Origin: Mermis nigrescens
Taxonomy: Eukaryota > Nematoda > Enoplea > Mermithida > Mermithidae
Length of the DNA: 64,000 nt
Reading direction: 5' to 3'
Assembly (NCBI GenBank): GCA_036768485.1
Contig: JAVLUZ010000417.1
Coordinates: forward strand, 620,001-684,000
The notes under the pieces were generated by a model. That model was not told the DNA's origin and made no database searches. It saw only the letters and a program-made list of their open reading frames with translations. Within the stretch, counting starts at the first letter, position 1. The number at the start of each line of letters is the position of its first letter. A program made the position numbers and the translations under genes. Below are positions 12,101 to 27,100 of this stretch, in pieces.

Positions 12101-15100
12101 TAAAAACTATTCATTAAGTACATATATGTATGGAAGACGTTCCGTTTCTCTTTTGTAAAACCGTTTTATGCTTTAATCTCATGGTTATGTTTTTATAATT
12201 TGGTTTGATATTTTCTCTCATAGCCATGCGCCTGGGAAGCTCGAGAATTTCTCAGGAAGAAACTAGTTGGTCAAGAAGTAGTTTACACAATACAGTATAC
12301 TGTTCCGTCTTCTGGGCGGGAATACGGCGTCGTCTACTTAGGAAGAGGTGTGCTTACTATATCGATTACTTTGCGGTCAAGAATTTGTCACTTTTCGATC
12401 AAGCATTCGTACGCTACAAAATATGTTGCATTAATCACACCATATATATGTATTGTACAGCGAAGTATTTGAATCTTGATGGTTTTGCCTCTAAAAACTC
12501 TAACTTTTGACTCAATTAAGTTGAACTGTGCTGAAAATCTTTGAATTAGGCGCGAAGCTTTAGAATATTTTGACATTTCTTTTTTACTATTTTCGTCACT
12601 CAAAAAGTGTTTAAACTAGTATAAAAAATATGATCCGAAACGTTTTGTATCGGCGGAAAATCTATGTCAAAAAAGTTTCAATTCAGATATATACTCGTAT
12701 CGTACATACAGTCGAACTCGGATAATGCCCCCCTTTGGAATCAAGGCCGAAGGTGTGCATTATCCGAGTGTTTGCATTAATCGGAATGTGGAATTATCTT
12801 AAAATTTTCAGTTTAAGCGGTAAGAATACAAAGACGGCGAATGTTGTGTCCTTGCCTCTTACTGTAGAATAGTAGTGTAGTACTAAAAATTCATGCTTTT
12901 GTTCTGCATAAGATAAAATGGTGTGCAATAAATTTCAGTAATCCACGTGTGCATTATCCGAGGTTCGCGTGCTCATTATCCGAGGTGTTCATTAAGCATG
13001 TTCACTGACACACTGATTTACATATATGCAGCGGTTGCCTCAGCCGTGTGCTTCACGGTTTATCCGAGTTTGAGTATGCATTAAGCGAGGTCATACATTT
13101 AACCGCTCGAAATTTTGGCAGGGGGTCCCTGGCCATTTTTAGGGAGGGGTAAATGACCTGCAATGTTTTGGCCAAAAACGGCCAAAAAACACCTCAAAAC
13201 GGTCAAACATCGCAAGTTTTTTTTCCAAAAATGGGGTAAGGGGTCAAAAATTTGTTGACTTTGGGGTTGGGGATGGGGGGACGTCCGACCTTGGGTGGGG
13301 ATCTCCCAAAACCCCCTCTTTCATGTACATATGACCGAGGTGCCTTACTAGGTTAGTATACTATTTTTTGCCTGGACTGGCCGGCGCGAAGCGCCGGAAA
13401 ATTTTGAGTTTACTAGCTCAAAAGTGCGCTAAAAACCTGTTTTGGCAGTGTTTCAGACGCACTTCTCCAATTTTTCATTTTTCCCGTGGGGGACCCTTGG
13501 GAGAAACAAAAATTTCTTCTTATTTCGGGGAGGGGGCAGGCCCCCCGCCCCCTGGATACGGACCTGTATGTATGTACTAATTCGTGATTAGTAGTAGTGA
13601 TCACTTTGCCCCGTTCCTGAAATGCTATGTTTACTTTTTGACCCATATTTTATATGAGGTTTACGTAAAGTAACTCGACTTGAACGTTAGTAAACTTCTT
13701 TAGCGGGACGGCAGATGAATATGCATGTAAATATTTTTGATGATTTTAGGCCATAATTAAGCCTAGTTTTTCCAGTTTTTTCCGGTGCTTTGCTTTAAAT
13801 CACCGACGATAAGTCTCATTATGATTGATCAACTTTCTTGGTATTAAAGCTTTATTTGTGCTCATTTGGGAAGGTAGCGGAGATATTTTGTTAGCTTTTA
13901 CATGAATTCTTTGGGTGAAAATATATTTATTTTAACATTTTATCTCATTTTCTTGTGACTATTCCGAAAAAAGTGTTAGTTTCTCTCGTGACGTTGCATC
14001 TAGTCACAAGCGTGAGACTGAAAAGTGAAATTGCTGTAATTTCGGTTATTGACCATCCGTCAGTGTGAATTTTCCTGAAATCGTACTGGATTTTATAACC
14101 AAAATCAGTATCATGACGTTTTGACAAAGTAGATGTGCGAAATTGACAAAGATGGTAAAGTTTTGACTTAGCTAATTTTCTTTACAAAATTTGTTTCAAA
14201 TCAAACAGTACTAGTATTCTACAAATCGATAGGTAACAAGTTGGCTCTTAGTGCACTATGCTATGGCTATCTCTTCATATTCAAATGGCTTATCAGAATT
14301 TCATTGTGGAAGAACGTAATTGAGAAATCTGAATAGGTACATGTGTAATTTTTAAAAATTGCTATTTGGCATTTTGTCAAAGTACATTTTTTATGAATTA
14401 TGAAATACATATACAGTCGAAATCCGTTAATAAACACCCTGAGGGATCAAGGGGCTCCGTGCTTACTAACCGAGTGCGCTTATTACGCGATTTGTCAATT
14501 ATTTACTTGTGCATGTCACATAGCGCTGTTATATCCAATAGTACTACTCAGTGTTTTCTTTGTGCAAGGTCCGTTTGTAAATGTGCAAAGATGGTCCCCA
14601 AAAGTCTGTACATTCTGTACGCACAAATTTTTGGGTACTATAATATGGTACAATAGCGATTTTAGTGTGATAAAAACAGAGTTGTTCGACCTTTGGTTGT
14701 GTATTTTAGCTAATTTCTGGGTCTCTGAGGGCAAAAATAACTAATAATCGTTTCGCCAAAAAAATTGACATTCTCCCTTCCGAAAGGCAATTTCTGCCAT
14801 TATAAAGATATATAGAACACACAATTACTCATTTCGGCGCGACGCACCGAAAATTTTTGCGAATTTTGGACCTTTTTTGCAATTTTTGTGTTCCCAAAAA
14901 TCTTTGTACATGTACACAGACGGTCCCGAAAAGTCTTTGTACATCGGGAAAAATCTTTGCCGAATACAAAAAAACCGTGGTACTACTATGTATGTATCAT
15001 ATGGCTGAACATTATTGCATCCCATAAAATATTAGTGACTTTAACCTTCACTGTGCACAGAACTTGTTAAATTTTCAGAAATATAATTTTACTAATCGTA

Positions 15101-18100
15101 TTTATTGTGAAAAAATGACTACAGTGTCGCTAAGTCATGTGTTCAAGGCATGTGTTTACTGACCAAGGTCGTTAGCACGCAACCTAGTGCTTATTAAGCG
15201 GGTTTCCAAGTGTGGTTAAGCATAGCAGCTTGGCAGGGACCGAAGGGAAGGGTGTTTATAGGGCGGGAGTATATGTACTATCCGAGTATTAATTAACAAA
15301 ATTCAACTGTAAATCGATATAATAAATAAAATAATTTAAAATAATCTTGCTCCTCTAAGATACTAGCGGCGAAAATTTGGGCGAAAGTCTCGTCGCTGAA
15401 GGATTGGTCGAAGTGCGGCAGGGCGTCAAAACTGGCGATGAGTATTGCAGTTCTTGTAATCTTGTTCTAACAATTTTTCCTGAAAGGCGTTGTTACCTTT
15501 ATCGGGCATTAATTTTGCTCCGAAAAATTATGCTGGTCATTTTTCTTCGGAAAATTATTTTTTTTTCGGAAGATTGAAACAAGAGCGTATTACTCATAAT
15601 ATTCAAGAATCTTATTATTTATTTTGAATTATTACGATACGAACAACACCGTATTTTAGGGGGGGCGGCGCCCGTCTGACCCGGAAAATCTTCTTGAAAG
15701 GTGAGACAGTGTATGGCATATGAGCGCAAGGTCAAATTTTCAGGGGGTGTTTGAGAATCAAGAATTTGTAGATGATCAAGTGTTTTGTAAAAACGAGTCT
15801 ACAGGAAAAAGACGTTATCGTTTTGAACCATCGATTTTAAGCGTTTGTGGCTCATAGATAGCCTTTTTGAACTGACGAGCTTAATTATATAGCCTTTTTG
15901 TACTAAAAATAGCTATAAAGCCCTTTATGTAGCTTCTTTTCTGAGCCCAAAGAAGGCTATCGCGATGTTTTTTTTGGCAAAACTGGCTATTTGCTATCAG
16001 TTTTTTGAAGCTAAGGGAGAGCGATACCCATACGTGGGTAGTACCCAAATTCTGGGGGGTCGAGATTGGTCAAATCGCCAAAAATGTCACTAAAAATAGA
16101 ATTCTGGGGTCTAAAGTAATCTGCAGGGGGTTTTTCAACTTCTGGGGGTACAAACCCCTAAACCCCCTCGCACATGTGCGGTCATACCCCATCACCCTGC
16201 ATGCCCATGTATGATGTACGCAAAGATGGAAAAAATTGCAGCTCTCTTAGAACATTTTGAAATTCGCAATATTTAAAGTATTTCCCATAATTTTGCTTTA
16301 AATGCGACCAAAATTGACACTTTCAATCATACATGTAATGGCTCGAAATTTTGGGGCGGGCGTCTCGGCTAATTTTAGGGGGGTGAATGGCCTGTAATTT
16401 TGGGTCAAAAACGGGCAAAAAATGCCAAAAAACCACCAAAAAAATTGGATTTTTTCCTAGAATTGGGGGTAAAAAATTTTCTGGCTTTGGGGGATGGGGG
16501 GACGTCCGACTTCGGGTGAGGGCGGGGGATCCCCTATCCCCCTCTTACATATATGCTTTTAATAGCTTATTTAAAGAGGAAATTTTTCCAAAAGTTTGAA
16601 TTTTATGATTTAAATGGAAGAACGCTAGGAAATTCGGTTTTACCAGCTATCTCAGTGAAGTTTGCGAGGCATAAACCAACTTATCTTGGGTCTTTTCCAT
16701 TTCCCTGGGCGAATCATGAATACGGGCCTCAATGCAGTTATAAATTCGAAACACAAGCCTATCATTCGTTTAGTGAATGTACTATTTATATACCTATATT
16801 TATTTGATTTCTTTTTTTCTGTTGATCGCTTTTCGCTGAAAATAAGTTCCTCTTATAAAAGTGGAGTAGGTAATTCTTTTCACGATCTGCCTTGCTCTTC
16901 ATACATTTTTATTCAACAATTTTTTGCGCATTGGCCTTGTGTTATCAGGCTTTGAACTCAGACGGATTTAAGTGTGGCGGGGGGGCCGCCTTCTACTGGC
17001 CAAAAGTCATTGGCAAGATAAAGAATGGATATATAATTTGCAATGTTTTTTGGTCGTCAGTTATCTTAATTTTTCGAATTTATCCGCTGCCTTGCGTCGG
17101 ATAATACCTATAAATGACATTTATTTACTTCCTTGGCCGCCCGGAAGTCATATTTTAGCTCAGGGAATAGGTTTCAAAACGATGTCAAGAATATAAAAAG
17201 ATTTTTAAGCATAGTTTTCTTCGGTTTTAAAAAAAATTTTGACGTTCCACGCACTGTTTTTTTAGCGTCCCGCTAATGAAACTGGCCGCGCGCTAATGAA
17301 GAATATGGACCATTAGCGCTGCGCTCTAATGCATCTAAACTCGCTTTGTGTACATAATATCGTAAAACATACGTTTTATTATTACGCTAATGAGGATTTC
17401 ATGGCGCCAATGGCTTCAGAACATTGTTAGTGGCTGCGCTCACAGGGGTGGCGTTAAAAAAACACTGGTTTCACGTCAAAAGCTATAAATGGAGGAGATA
17501 GAGCACTAATCGAAGCTTCTAGACGTTATTTCGCTTTAACTTCACAAATTTTCCGGCGCTTCATACTAGGTTTTCGCTAAAATCAAAGAAATTGAGCGAA
17601 ATTAACGAACATTTGAAATTTTTTCAAAAAACGTTGTGCCAAAGCGATTTAAAATAAAAGTGGCGAATGCAAAATGTCGAAAAAACGTTATTTCTTATGT
17701 GAAAGGCAATTTTTTGGACCTGTTTTTGACTGTTTTTAGAAGAACTGGGGTACCGCCTCCCTTAGAAAATTCTAGATCCGTCACCGTTTGTATTCAGATT
17801 AAATTGTTTAATTTTAGGGGCAAAGAAGGGGAAATAAGGACCCAAACTGGATGTCATTCGTTTTTGTTCACAGAATTTAATTATGTCTTTTCAGGTTATA
17901 GTTGCAGTGCTTAAAAAACGTTTGTTTGTCCGCATTAAGTACTACTTTTGTTTTTTTCAAGTAAAAACTAAAACTAATTACATAGTGTAAAAGAACAGTT
18001 GAATAATTTGCAACTTTTAATCGTGCGTTTTCATTATTTCCTAATCTCTACTAACAAGACGAGAAAGTTCATAAAATGTCACTTTGTGCACATGGCTTCA

Positions 18101-21100
18101 AAATGAGGAAATTAGTTGCCTTAAATCTTATTTTTCCTTTTTTCAATAATGTTTAATCGCTGGTTGTTGACCTCCGTTTGCTTCTTATCGATTTTACAAT
18201 TTAATCCGTTAAAATTGACGACTGCGCTGATGATGTTGCTTAGTTATAATGCTGGCTACGTCATCATTGCATTTTTTTGTTCAACCCGTGAGTTTGATGT
18301 TTTAGCCTCTGTACTTATCGATGAAAATTATGGCATTTTAGCTTTGCGCAGAGGCGATACCGTAACTGATGAGGTTTATCCGAGGTGCGGTTATTGCTGG
18401 TTGAAAACTTTTACCAATACCCCGCCGTGTTGGCCTGAAATATGGCTGGCATAGGCAATTTTTGCTTGCTCCTTTCGGGGCGTGTTTTCAGAATGAAGTC
18501 AATTCTTTTATTGCGCGTTAGTCTTAGCTACGCTAATCTCAAGCTTAAATTAACAATTTCTTGTATGAAAAGGTGATCTTTAATATAAATAGCTTTTGTG
18601 AAAATGAATTTCACTTTGTGATATTTTAATGATTCACATAAAAAAGCGTCTGTGGCTTTTGATGCAACGCTTTTTTAGTCTCTAATCAGAAACATAAATT
18701 CTATAGCATTAGAATCTAAGGAAATGACATCGAAAAATGCATAAAAATGTTGTTTTTCTTACACTAAAGCTTTTTTGAGGACAGTTATTCATACATCTTT
18801 GTTCTTTGCGGTCGTGAATTTTTATTGCAATTATATCCATCGACAAATTTAGCGCTTTTAATTGGCCGAACAGTAGTAAGCAAGTACGAGTTTATGCTAA
18901 ACTTTTACTTATTTTAATGAACTACAAATAGCGCGTGACTGCGATTTCTTTGGAATCAATTATTTATTGTCACTAATATAGTCAGTAGCTACCTTGCTAA
19001 TCTTTATCCGTCTGTCCGTGTGACGATTATTCATTTACTTATTCATTTAAATTGATTTCCCTATGACAACCTTCACCAGATGCGCATATATGAAATTCGG
19101 AGTGTTGAATTAGAAGTCGAAATAACTGAGAAATTTTGTTGTAGACGATTTTGCGAAGGCATTAGATATCTATTGCAGCTAAACTAAGTAAGTACATTAC
19201 GATACATTGTCTCAAATCTTGATCCACGCACAAGCTTTCACGAAACAGTAAATTCAACAAAGAGCTAAAACGGCAGAAAGCTTACTTCATATTTCTCGTT
19301 TTTTTATTGTGTGCGATGAAAAGTACTGGAATAATGCGTATTGGCTGAAAAATGAAGTGTTGCCCGAAATTTCGGAAAGGTAAACTCTGAGTTTAATGGG
19401 ACAACGGAACTAAATAAGTTTTCAGAAAAAATAATAATGCCCGCGGCATTAACGATGCGCATATAGGAAAGTAGATTTATGAATCCTGCACTTATCTGTT
19501 CATTTCCATGCGTCAAATATTGAAGTGTAGTGGTTGAAGGATTTTAAAGACATTGAATACATAGAAAATGAATATAATGCCGAATTCCTTCCAATTTAAT
19601 AAGAGTTGAGAGAGTACCTAACTAGCCTTTCCGCACGTGAATAGTAGTTAAGGAAGACCAAATTTCTGCCTGAAAATTCAAAAATCCGATTTTCGACTAA
19701 AGATTGAAAATAGCACACTTTAGCTGAAAACTTACAAAAAGCTTGCACCTGATAGGAAAGCGATTTCGCGAAAATTGAGGAGAACAAAATTGAATTTAGA
19801 GGTGGGAGCGGTCCAGTATAGATAGATACATGAGTGATCACGCTTACCTTATTGCAAGCGTTAGACAGTTGGAAAAAAATTAATGTTGCACGTATTGCAA
19901 GCGTCCTTTCCCCCGCGTGATTGGCATGTATATGTCATGCATGATCTGGGAAGGGGGTTAAGGGTTTTCTTACCACCTCTTCGTGAAAAGTTTTTGACCC
20001 TTTCCGCAAAAACATCTTCACTCCACCAAAATTAGTGATTTTACGAAATAATCGTAGAAAACGTTCTGAGCGACGCGGCGCTTTGTGTCAAAAAACCGTT
20101 TCTGACTATATTTTGTAAATTTTACTGGTCTTTTTTGAAATTTCTTATTGTTTGTACCTACTCTAGTAGGAAGAGAGGAAATCCTCAGGAACGCCTGAAA
20201 AAATGTTTTTCACTTATATTCATTGTTTTTATTCAAAAAAGACATAAAATAAATGTTTAGTTTTAGCTTCCCACAGAACTCCCTTGCTGTGCATGTATGC
20301 TAGCCACTGTTTTTCTTTTTTATACAAAAAACTTCTTTTTTTGTACAAAAAACTTCATCTTTTGTACAATCGAAAATCGGCCCGAAAATGCCTATACTTT
20401 GTGTAAAGAGATGTACAACGATAGCTCCGAAAATCTTTGTAGGAGTCTCAAAATTCTTCGTACAAAAATTAAAAAACAGTGATGCTATGAGTCCCTTTAA
20501 GGCTAATGAGTATAGTGCTAGTGCTGGTCTTTAAAAAAACCAGTGGATTTAGGAGTTTTTTATAAAACTTTATAGGAATGTTCCGCTTGAAGTCTTACGT
20601 GATGCCTGATACTTATTTTCCTGAAAGAATAGGAACTATTACAAAAAATTCCAGAAAATTTCGACTGTTACCTAAATAAACCACTGCAACCTAAAAACAA
20701 TGCTAAGTATATCTTGCCATGGCAACAAAATTAGGTTGTTTCATTGAACTGCGTCACTTAGTATTGTTTCTTGTAGGGGATGTATAGGAACCTTATCTAG
20801 AGTTGTTTCTGCGAGTCGAAGACTTAATTTATAAAAATTAGAGACCTTTTATAGAAAGCTTAGACGAAATTATCGATTTTTTAAAATTCGATGTAATAGA
20901 AGAAATTATCGGTGAAAACTAAAAATTAATTTTTTCGAAATATGCTTTTGTAAGTCCAGTAAACATACTTTCGCTGCATACTATGCATGCAGCATAGCTT
21001 TTTAGGGCTGGCTTTTTAGGCTACATGGGTTTTTAGGCTCTCAATAGAATTTTGCTGTTTTTTTAGTTTTGACTTTAATCGATTTTTTCTCTTAGATGAA

Positions 21101-24100
21101 AGAAATTTGTGAAATACACTAAGTGAGGTAAGATGTGGCTTTTATGTGAGATTGCTCGGATTATATAACTTTAAAGATTGGGGTGGTTCTACAGTACATA
21201 CATGCAAACAACGCATAAAGTGGTTTTTTTAGAGGCCAGCACTATATCCTTTTTCTGATTACATATTATCTCGTGCAATCGACTGCATACATATAACGGC
21301 TCGAAATTGGGGGGTCGGCTAATTTTAGGGGGGGGTAAATGAGCTCCAATTTTTGGCCAAAAAACGCCTAAAAACGGCCAAAAAATCCAATTTTTTTAAA
21401 AAGGGAATCAAAAATTTTCTGGCTTAGGGGGTTACCGGCCATTTTTAAGGGGGGGGGGTAAATGACCTCCAATGTTTGGCCAACAACGGCCAAAAACTCT
21501 TAAACACGGCCAAAAAATTCAATTTTTCCCTAAACTCGGGGGGGATGTCAAAAATTTTTTGGCTTCAGAGGATTTCCCTAGCCCCCTGTTACCTTTCAAC
21601 TGGTGAAATGCATTCGTCTACATAATACTAGCTCAATAGGTTTCGAAGGAAGAAAGTGTGAGGTCATTTCAGAGGGAATGTAGTTGATTTTTCAATTTGG
21701 AACTGATTTACGAATACAAGCTTTCGACAAAATGCTTCGATTTAGTAAACTCTAAAGGAGAATTGCATTTAGTAACATTGAAACTTTATTTATAAATAAA
21801 TAATTAAATGTTCAGAATGTGCAATATAATGTATGACGGTAAAAGTAATCATATCGACCAGACATGCACAACATGTGAATTCTGCAGGGGGAGGGGTAAG
21901 CGAAAACTTGTTCTTACATCCATTCTTGGGCTCAAAAATGATGGATACGTGTCAAAAACATCATTTTTGGCATTTTTGACGATGTATCTTTCTAGAAAAC
22001 AAAAAACGAAAAAAATCGTAGAAAATTTCGAAAAATTCGAATAAATCGGACAAAATATATTTAGTCGAAAAATAAGTATATGGCGCGAAGCGCCGAAAAT
22101 TTGGCACTTTTTACCGAGCGGATAACTGAGAACATTTAAAACAGCCTCTTTTTACGATTTTTTTTGGAAAATGACGTATTCTGGATGGTGAAAAAATTTC
22201 CGGGGGGGGGTTGAAAACTAAACATGAGCGTGGGGGTCTGGGTTGGGTCTGGACCATATGTGGGCAGCACCAAAATTCTGGGGGGAGGGGTGCAAGATTT
22301 TTTAAAGGTAAAAAAATGGCCTTAAAAATGGTGGCTTGGAGAAAGAAAAACCATTTTCAACGTTTCTCATGGAGCACTATCCATTGGCATCAAAAAATTG
22401 CAAAAAAAAACAGAAAAATTTCAAAAAATTGAATTGGGGGTATTTTGATTTCTGGGGGCTATTTTGATTTATGGGGGGTATTTTGATTTCTGGGGGATAT
22501 TTTAATTTCTGGGGGATATTTTGATTTCTGGGGGATATTTTGATTTCTGGGGGGTATTTTGGTTTCTGGAGGGTATTTTGGTTTCTGGGGGTATTTTGGT
22601 TTCTCGAGGGGGGTGCATACCCCCAACTCCCCCATGCCTAGGTGTGGTCTGGACCCTCCGAGGCGGACCCCCCAAAAATCGATAGACCCCCAGAATCGAA
22701 TTTTTGGTGCTATTTTTGGCAATTTCGCCCCATCGGACCCCTCCAGAATTTGGTCGCTGCCCAAGCCCATATATGGTGATGACCTTCAAACCTCAAATGC
22801 GATATCGACTGTATTTTTTGAAGTGAGTATTATCAACGCTTGAACGAATTGCAAAACACGGCGAAGGCGTCGGCCAAAGGCAAATGGGCGCCGGATGCGT
22901 CGACAAGCGGCGTACGCGACGTCAAATGGACAATCGAAAACGCCCGCAATTTCGTAGACGCGGCTCGACGCCAGCCAATGTCCGCCGTCGTTGAACACGT
23001 TCGCGACGGATCGACATTGCGCGCCTTTTTGCTTCCCGACTTTCATTACGTCACTGTCATGCTGACTGGAATTAGAGTATATCATTCAACATATAATAGC
23101 GATCAGACATATTCAGGGTGCAAATTCGGGGGATTTTAAGTGTCCACGTTTCAAACAAACATTATTTTTGGCGTTTCTGATGATGCTGTCTTGAACGTAA
23201 AAACATATAGTTTCGAAAGAAATCAGAAGAGCTAAAATCAGGCACGTAGCTCTAGGTGGGAATGGGGGGTCCGGACTCCCCGAAAATTCGAAAAATCGGA
23301 AAAATAGGACTTTTTAAACATTATTTTGTGCTATTTTTAGCCTTTTTGGGCTTGTTCCCCCTAAAATTGGTGTTGGTCCCCCCAAAATAGGACGGCCAGC
23401 TACATGCCTGGTTAGAATGAATTGTGCAGTCAAAAAAGGCTCCCAATAAAATTCCACCCCTGTGGAGTAGGTTTAAAAATACCTTTTCTACAATTTTTTT
23501 TTAAAACCGAAAATTCTGGGGGTGAAAACTTTTCTGGGGGATGAAACTTCCCCAAAGTCCCCAAAATCATGTTGGTAACGACACTAATTCATTAAAAGTA
23601 AAAGCAATGTACTTAGGAATAGACTTGATAATAATTGATGTAGTGTAGTACGCAAATAATACAAAGCATAAAAATAGAGAATCAAATTTGCATGAAAATG
23701 AAGAATAAAAAAAGTAAAAAATGATTGTATGCAAGTGGAAATAATCATTTTGGTCAATTAATTATTACTTTATTATTAATATGTATCTCTATTGTTAACA
23801 TTTTACTGTAGTTTTTTACATTTATACTATATATTATGTATCTCGTCCTAAGGAAGCATTCAGGCGGATTTTTAAATTGAGATTGAGGCAGGCATTCAAG
23901 AAAAGGAAAAGTGAAATTTTATGACAATGTCGTCTTAGCTGATAAATTGAAATAATTTCGGCCTATCACGTGCTTGTGTAATATGCACTTTACACTCAGA
24001 TCCATGAGCGCAGAAGGGTAGGGTCATCAGGGTGGGGGGATAAAATCTTAGAAATCCAAAAAAGTAATTTCAACGTTCACGAATTTTTGCTGTTGTTTGA

Positions 24101-27100
24101 ACGACCAGAATGGTCAAAATAGCTTATAAAACGTCTTTTAATGGTAATTACGCGTGTTTAAAGCATTTTTAGTCAGTTTGACTGCATTTTATCACATTTA
24201 ACACTAAAAAACACAGAATTTGATCAATTTTTGGCGCTTAATGGGTAGAAGACATAAAACCGGCGCGAAGCGTTGGAAAAATTTGACATTTTTACTGTTT
24301 TTGACTTCAAAATGATGCAAAAAAACGTTCCGTCAGTTCAAAATCGCCGGACAGTGCCTGTCTGGCTGACCTCTCAGCGGGGGACCCCCTCACCCCCATA
24401 TATGAGCATGTATGCTTATACCTGATGCGCGCATCTTGTTGATTTTTATGTAAAAGTTATTTAGTTATGTTTTTGGTCTTATTATTCCTTTCTTATTTAG
24501 TGTCCTGGTTATAAAGTTGAAGAGAATAAAGTGCAAGACGCTGAGCCTTTCGCCGACGAAGCTAAATTCTTTGTCGAAAGTCGCCTTCTGCAAAGAGACG
24601 TTTCTATTATTTTGGAAAGCACGTCGAATCAAAATTTCATGGGCACCGTTTTGCACCCGGTGAGATTAATTGCAGTCTTAGTTTTGTTATTTGTGTGAAT
24701 TTTTTTAGCCTAGTTTTATTTTATCATGCCGTTTTTCAGAAAGGAAACATAGCCGAAGCCTTATTAAGTGAAGGTTTTGCCAAATGTGTTGACTGGAGTT
24801 TGACAGTCTTAACCGAAGGAGCCGAAAAGTACAGAGCGGCAGAAAAGTAATTGTAGGCAATTTATCTGATGTTATGTCCACGCTTTTTTTGTATTCGGCA
24901 AAGATTTTTCCCGACGTACAAAGGCTTTTGGAGACCGTCTTTGTACATGTACAAAGATCTGCAAGAAAAACGTTAAAATTCGCAAAATTTTTGCGCTTCG
25001 CGCCAAATTGAGTATTGTATGTTCTATATAATGTCGAATTGCATTTTGAAAGGAAAAATGTCAAATTTTTCGGCGTTTCGCGCCGTTTTGAGACGATTAT
25101 TAGTGAATTTTGCCCTCAGAAACCCATAAATTAGCTAAAATACACTACCAAAGATCGAACAACTCTGTTTTTGCCACACTAAAATCGCTACTGTACCATA
25201 TCGTGGTACCCAAAAATTTCTGTGTACAAAATGTACAAAGACTTAGGGACCATCTTTGTACATGTACAAACGGACTTTGTACAAAAAAAAACACTGGTTC
25301 TGTCACAATTTCTGACGAATCCATACATAAGACGGCTCGAAATTTTTGGTGAGGTCCCTGCCATTTTTAGGTTGGAGGTGTTGAATGACCTCCGATTTTT
25401 GGCCAAAAACGATCAAAAAACGCCTAAAAACGGCTGAAAAATTCCATTTTGTCCAAAAATATGGGTCAAAAGTTTTTTTGGATCTGAGACGGGAGGGGGT
25501 GGGGACAGTGTTTTTTTGTACAAGGTCCGTTTGTACATGTACAAAGATGGTCCCCAAAAGTCTTTTGTACATTTTGTACATGCAAATTTTTGTGTACTAT
25601 AATATAGTACAGTAGCGATTTTAGTGTGGTAAAACAGGGTTTTCGATCTTTGGTAGTGTATTATAGCTAATTTATGGGTTTCTGACGCCAGAAATTACTA
25701 GAAATTATCTGAAAACGGCAAAATGTTGACATTTTTCCACTCTAAATGCAAATTCTGCCATTTTAAAGATATAAAGGACAAATAATTTATCAGTTCGAGC
25801 GAAGCGCCGAAAATTGTGGGAATTTTACATCTTTTTACAGTTTTTGTCTTCCTAAAAATCTTTGTACATTTTGTACACACAAAATTTTCGGGCACTATAA
25901 TATGGTATAGCAGCGACTTAAGTGTGGTAAAAACAGAGTTCTTCGACTTTTCGTAGTGTGTTTTAGCTAATTTCTGGGTCTCTAAGGGCAAAAATCACTA
26001 AGAATCGTCTTAAAACGGCGCGAAGCGCCGAAAAATTTGACATTTTTACTTTTGAAATGCAATTCCTGCCATTATGAAGATATATAGAACACACAATTAC
26101 TCATTTCGGCGCGAAGCGCCGAAATTTTTTCGAATTTTAGACCTTTTTTGCAATTTTTGTCTTCCCAAAAATCTTTGTACATGTACAAAGACGGTCCCGA
26201 AAAGTCTTTGTTCATCGGGAAAAATCTCTGCCGAGTACAAAAAAACTTCGGGTGGGGAGACGGTCGGATTTGGGTAAGGCAATCCCCTTCCATCCTGTTA
26301 CACGTACATATGCACGAATCATTTATTGAATGTAAAATTTCTGAAAAAATTCACTAAAATTCAATAAATGTAAGATGCAAGATTTTAAGCTTAATCTTTC
26401 GATATTCTCTAAATTTCTTGTTCGCTTTACTGGCTACAGATTTATTTACTTGAGTTCAAATTCGCCACTTCTGTCGGTGATGGAACTCGCTGTAATAATT
26501 TTGTTTGAATTCAATTTTTATTCAGTCTTCTTGTCAAACTAATTTTCCAAGCGCTAAACTATGTACGTCAGTGAAGTCGTTAGCAGTATTTTTACAGTGT
26601 ATCCCTTTTCGTACGCGTTGCGGTATTTTTGCAGTAAATATTTTTGCATTTATTTGCAGTTGTTTATTATATCTCTTCACTAATTAAAGAAATTGAATTG
26701 TTTCGACTTCTGATTAAAGACCTAGGTGAGGAGGATAAACATAAATCCACATTTTGCACATTGTAATAAAAAAGATTATGAAATAGTGTGGATGCATCAA
26801 AAATATTTTTTTATAATATTTACATGAACAACCACCAAATTTTGATGGTCTGATGGGGCAAATTCGCAAAGAACACCCAGAATTTCAATTCTTGGGTTAC
26901 TATAATCTGCGCCTTTTTGGATCCTTGGGGGTCTTAATCCCCCAATATCCCTCCCTCACAGCCCGAGTGATTCAACGAGTCACTTTTACGCTTTTCAAAT
27001 TAATTCTGCGCCATCGGAAAATACGAACCTCAGTTTCAGTTTAAAAAGTGGTGGATGACATTTCTTAAAAATCATCTGAAATATTACGGAAGATGTTGAC

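Noticed and set aside
18149..18454. 101-codon hydrophobic open frame in a repeat-poor intron
   Set aside because: No recognisable motif, AT-rich codons, no splice or promoter context.
22459..22770. Proline- and lysine-rich open frame of 103 codons on the minus strand
   Set aside because: Translation of the 18-20 bp minisatellite and flanking family 4 repeat.
22786..23085. 99-codon minus-strand frame with Arg-rich sequence
   Set aside because: Antisense shadow of SND1 exon 4.
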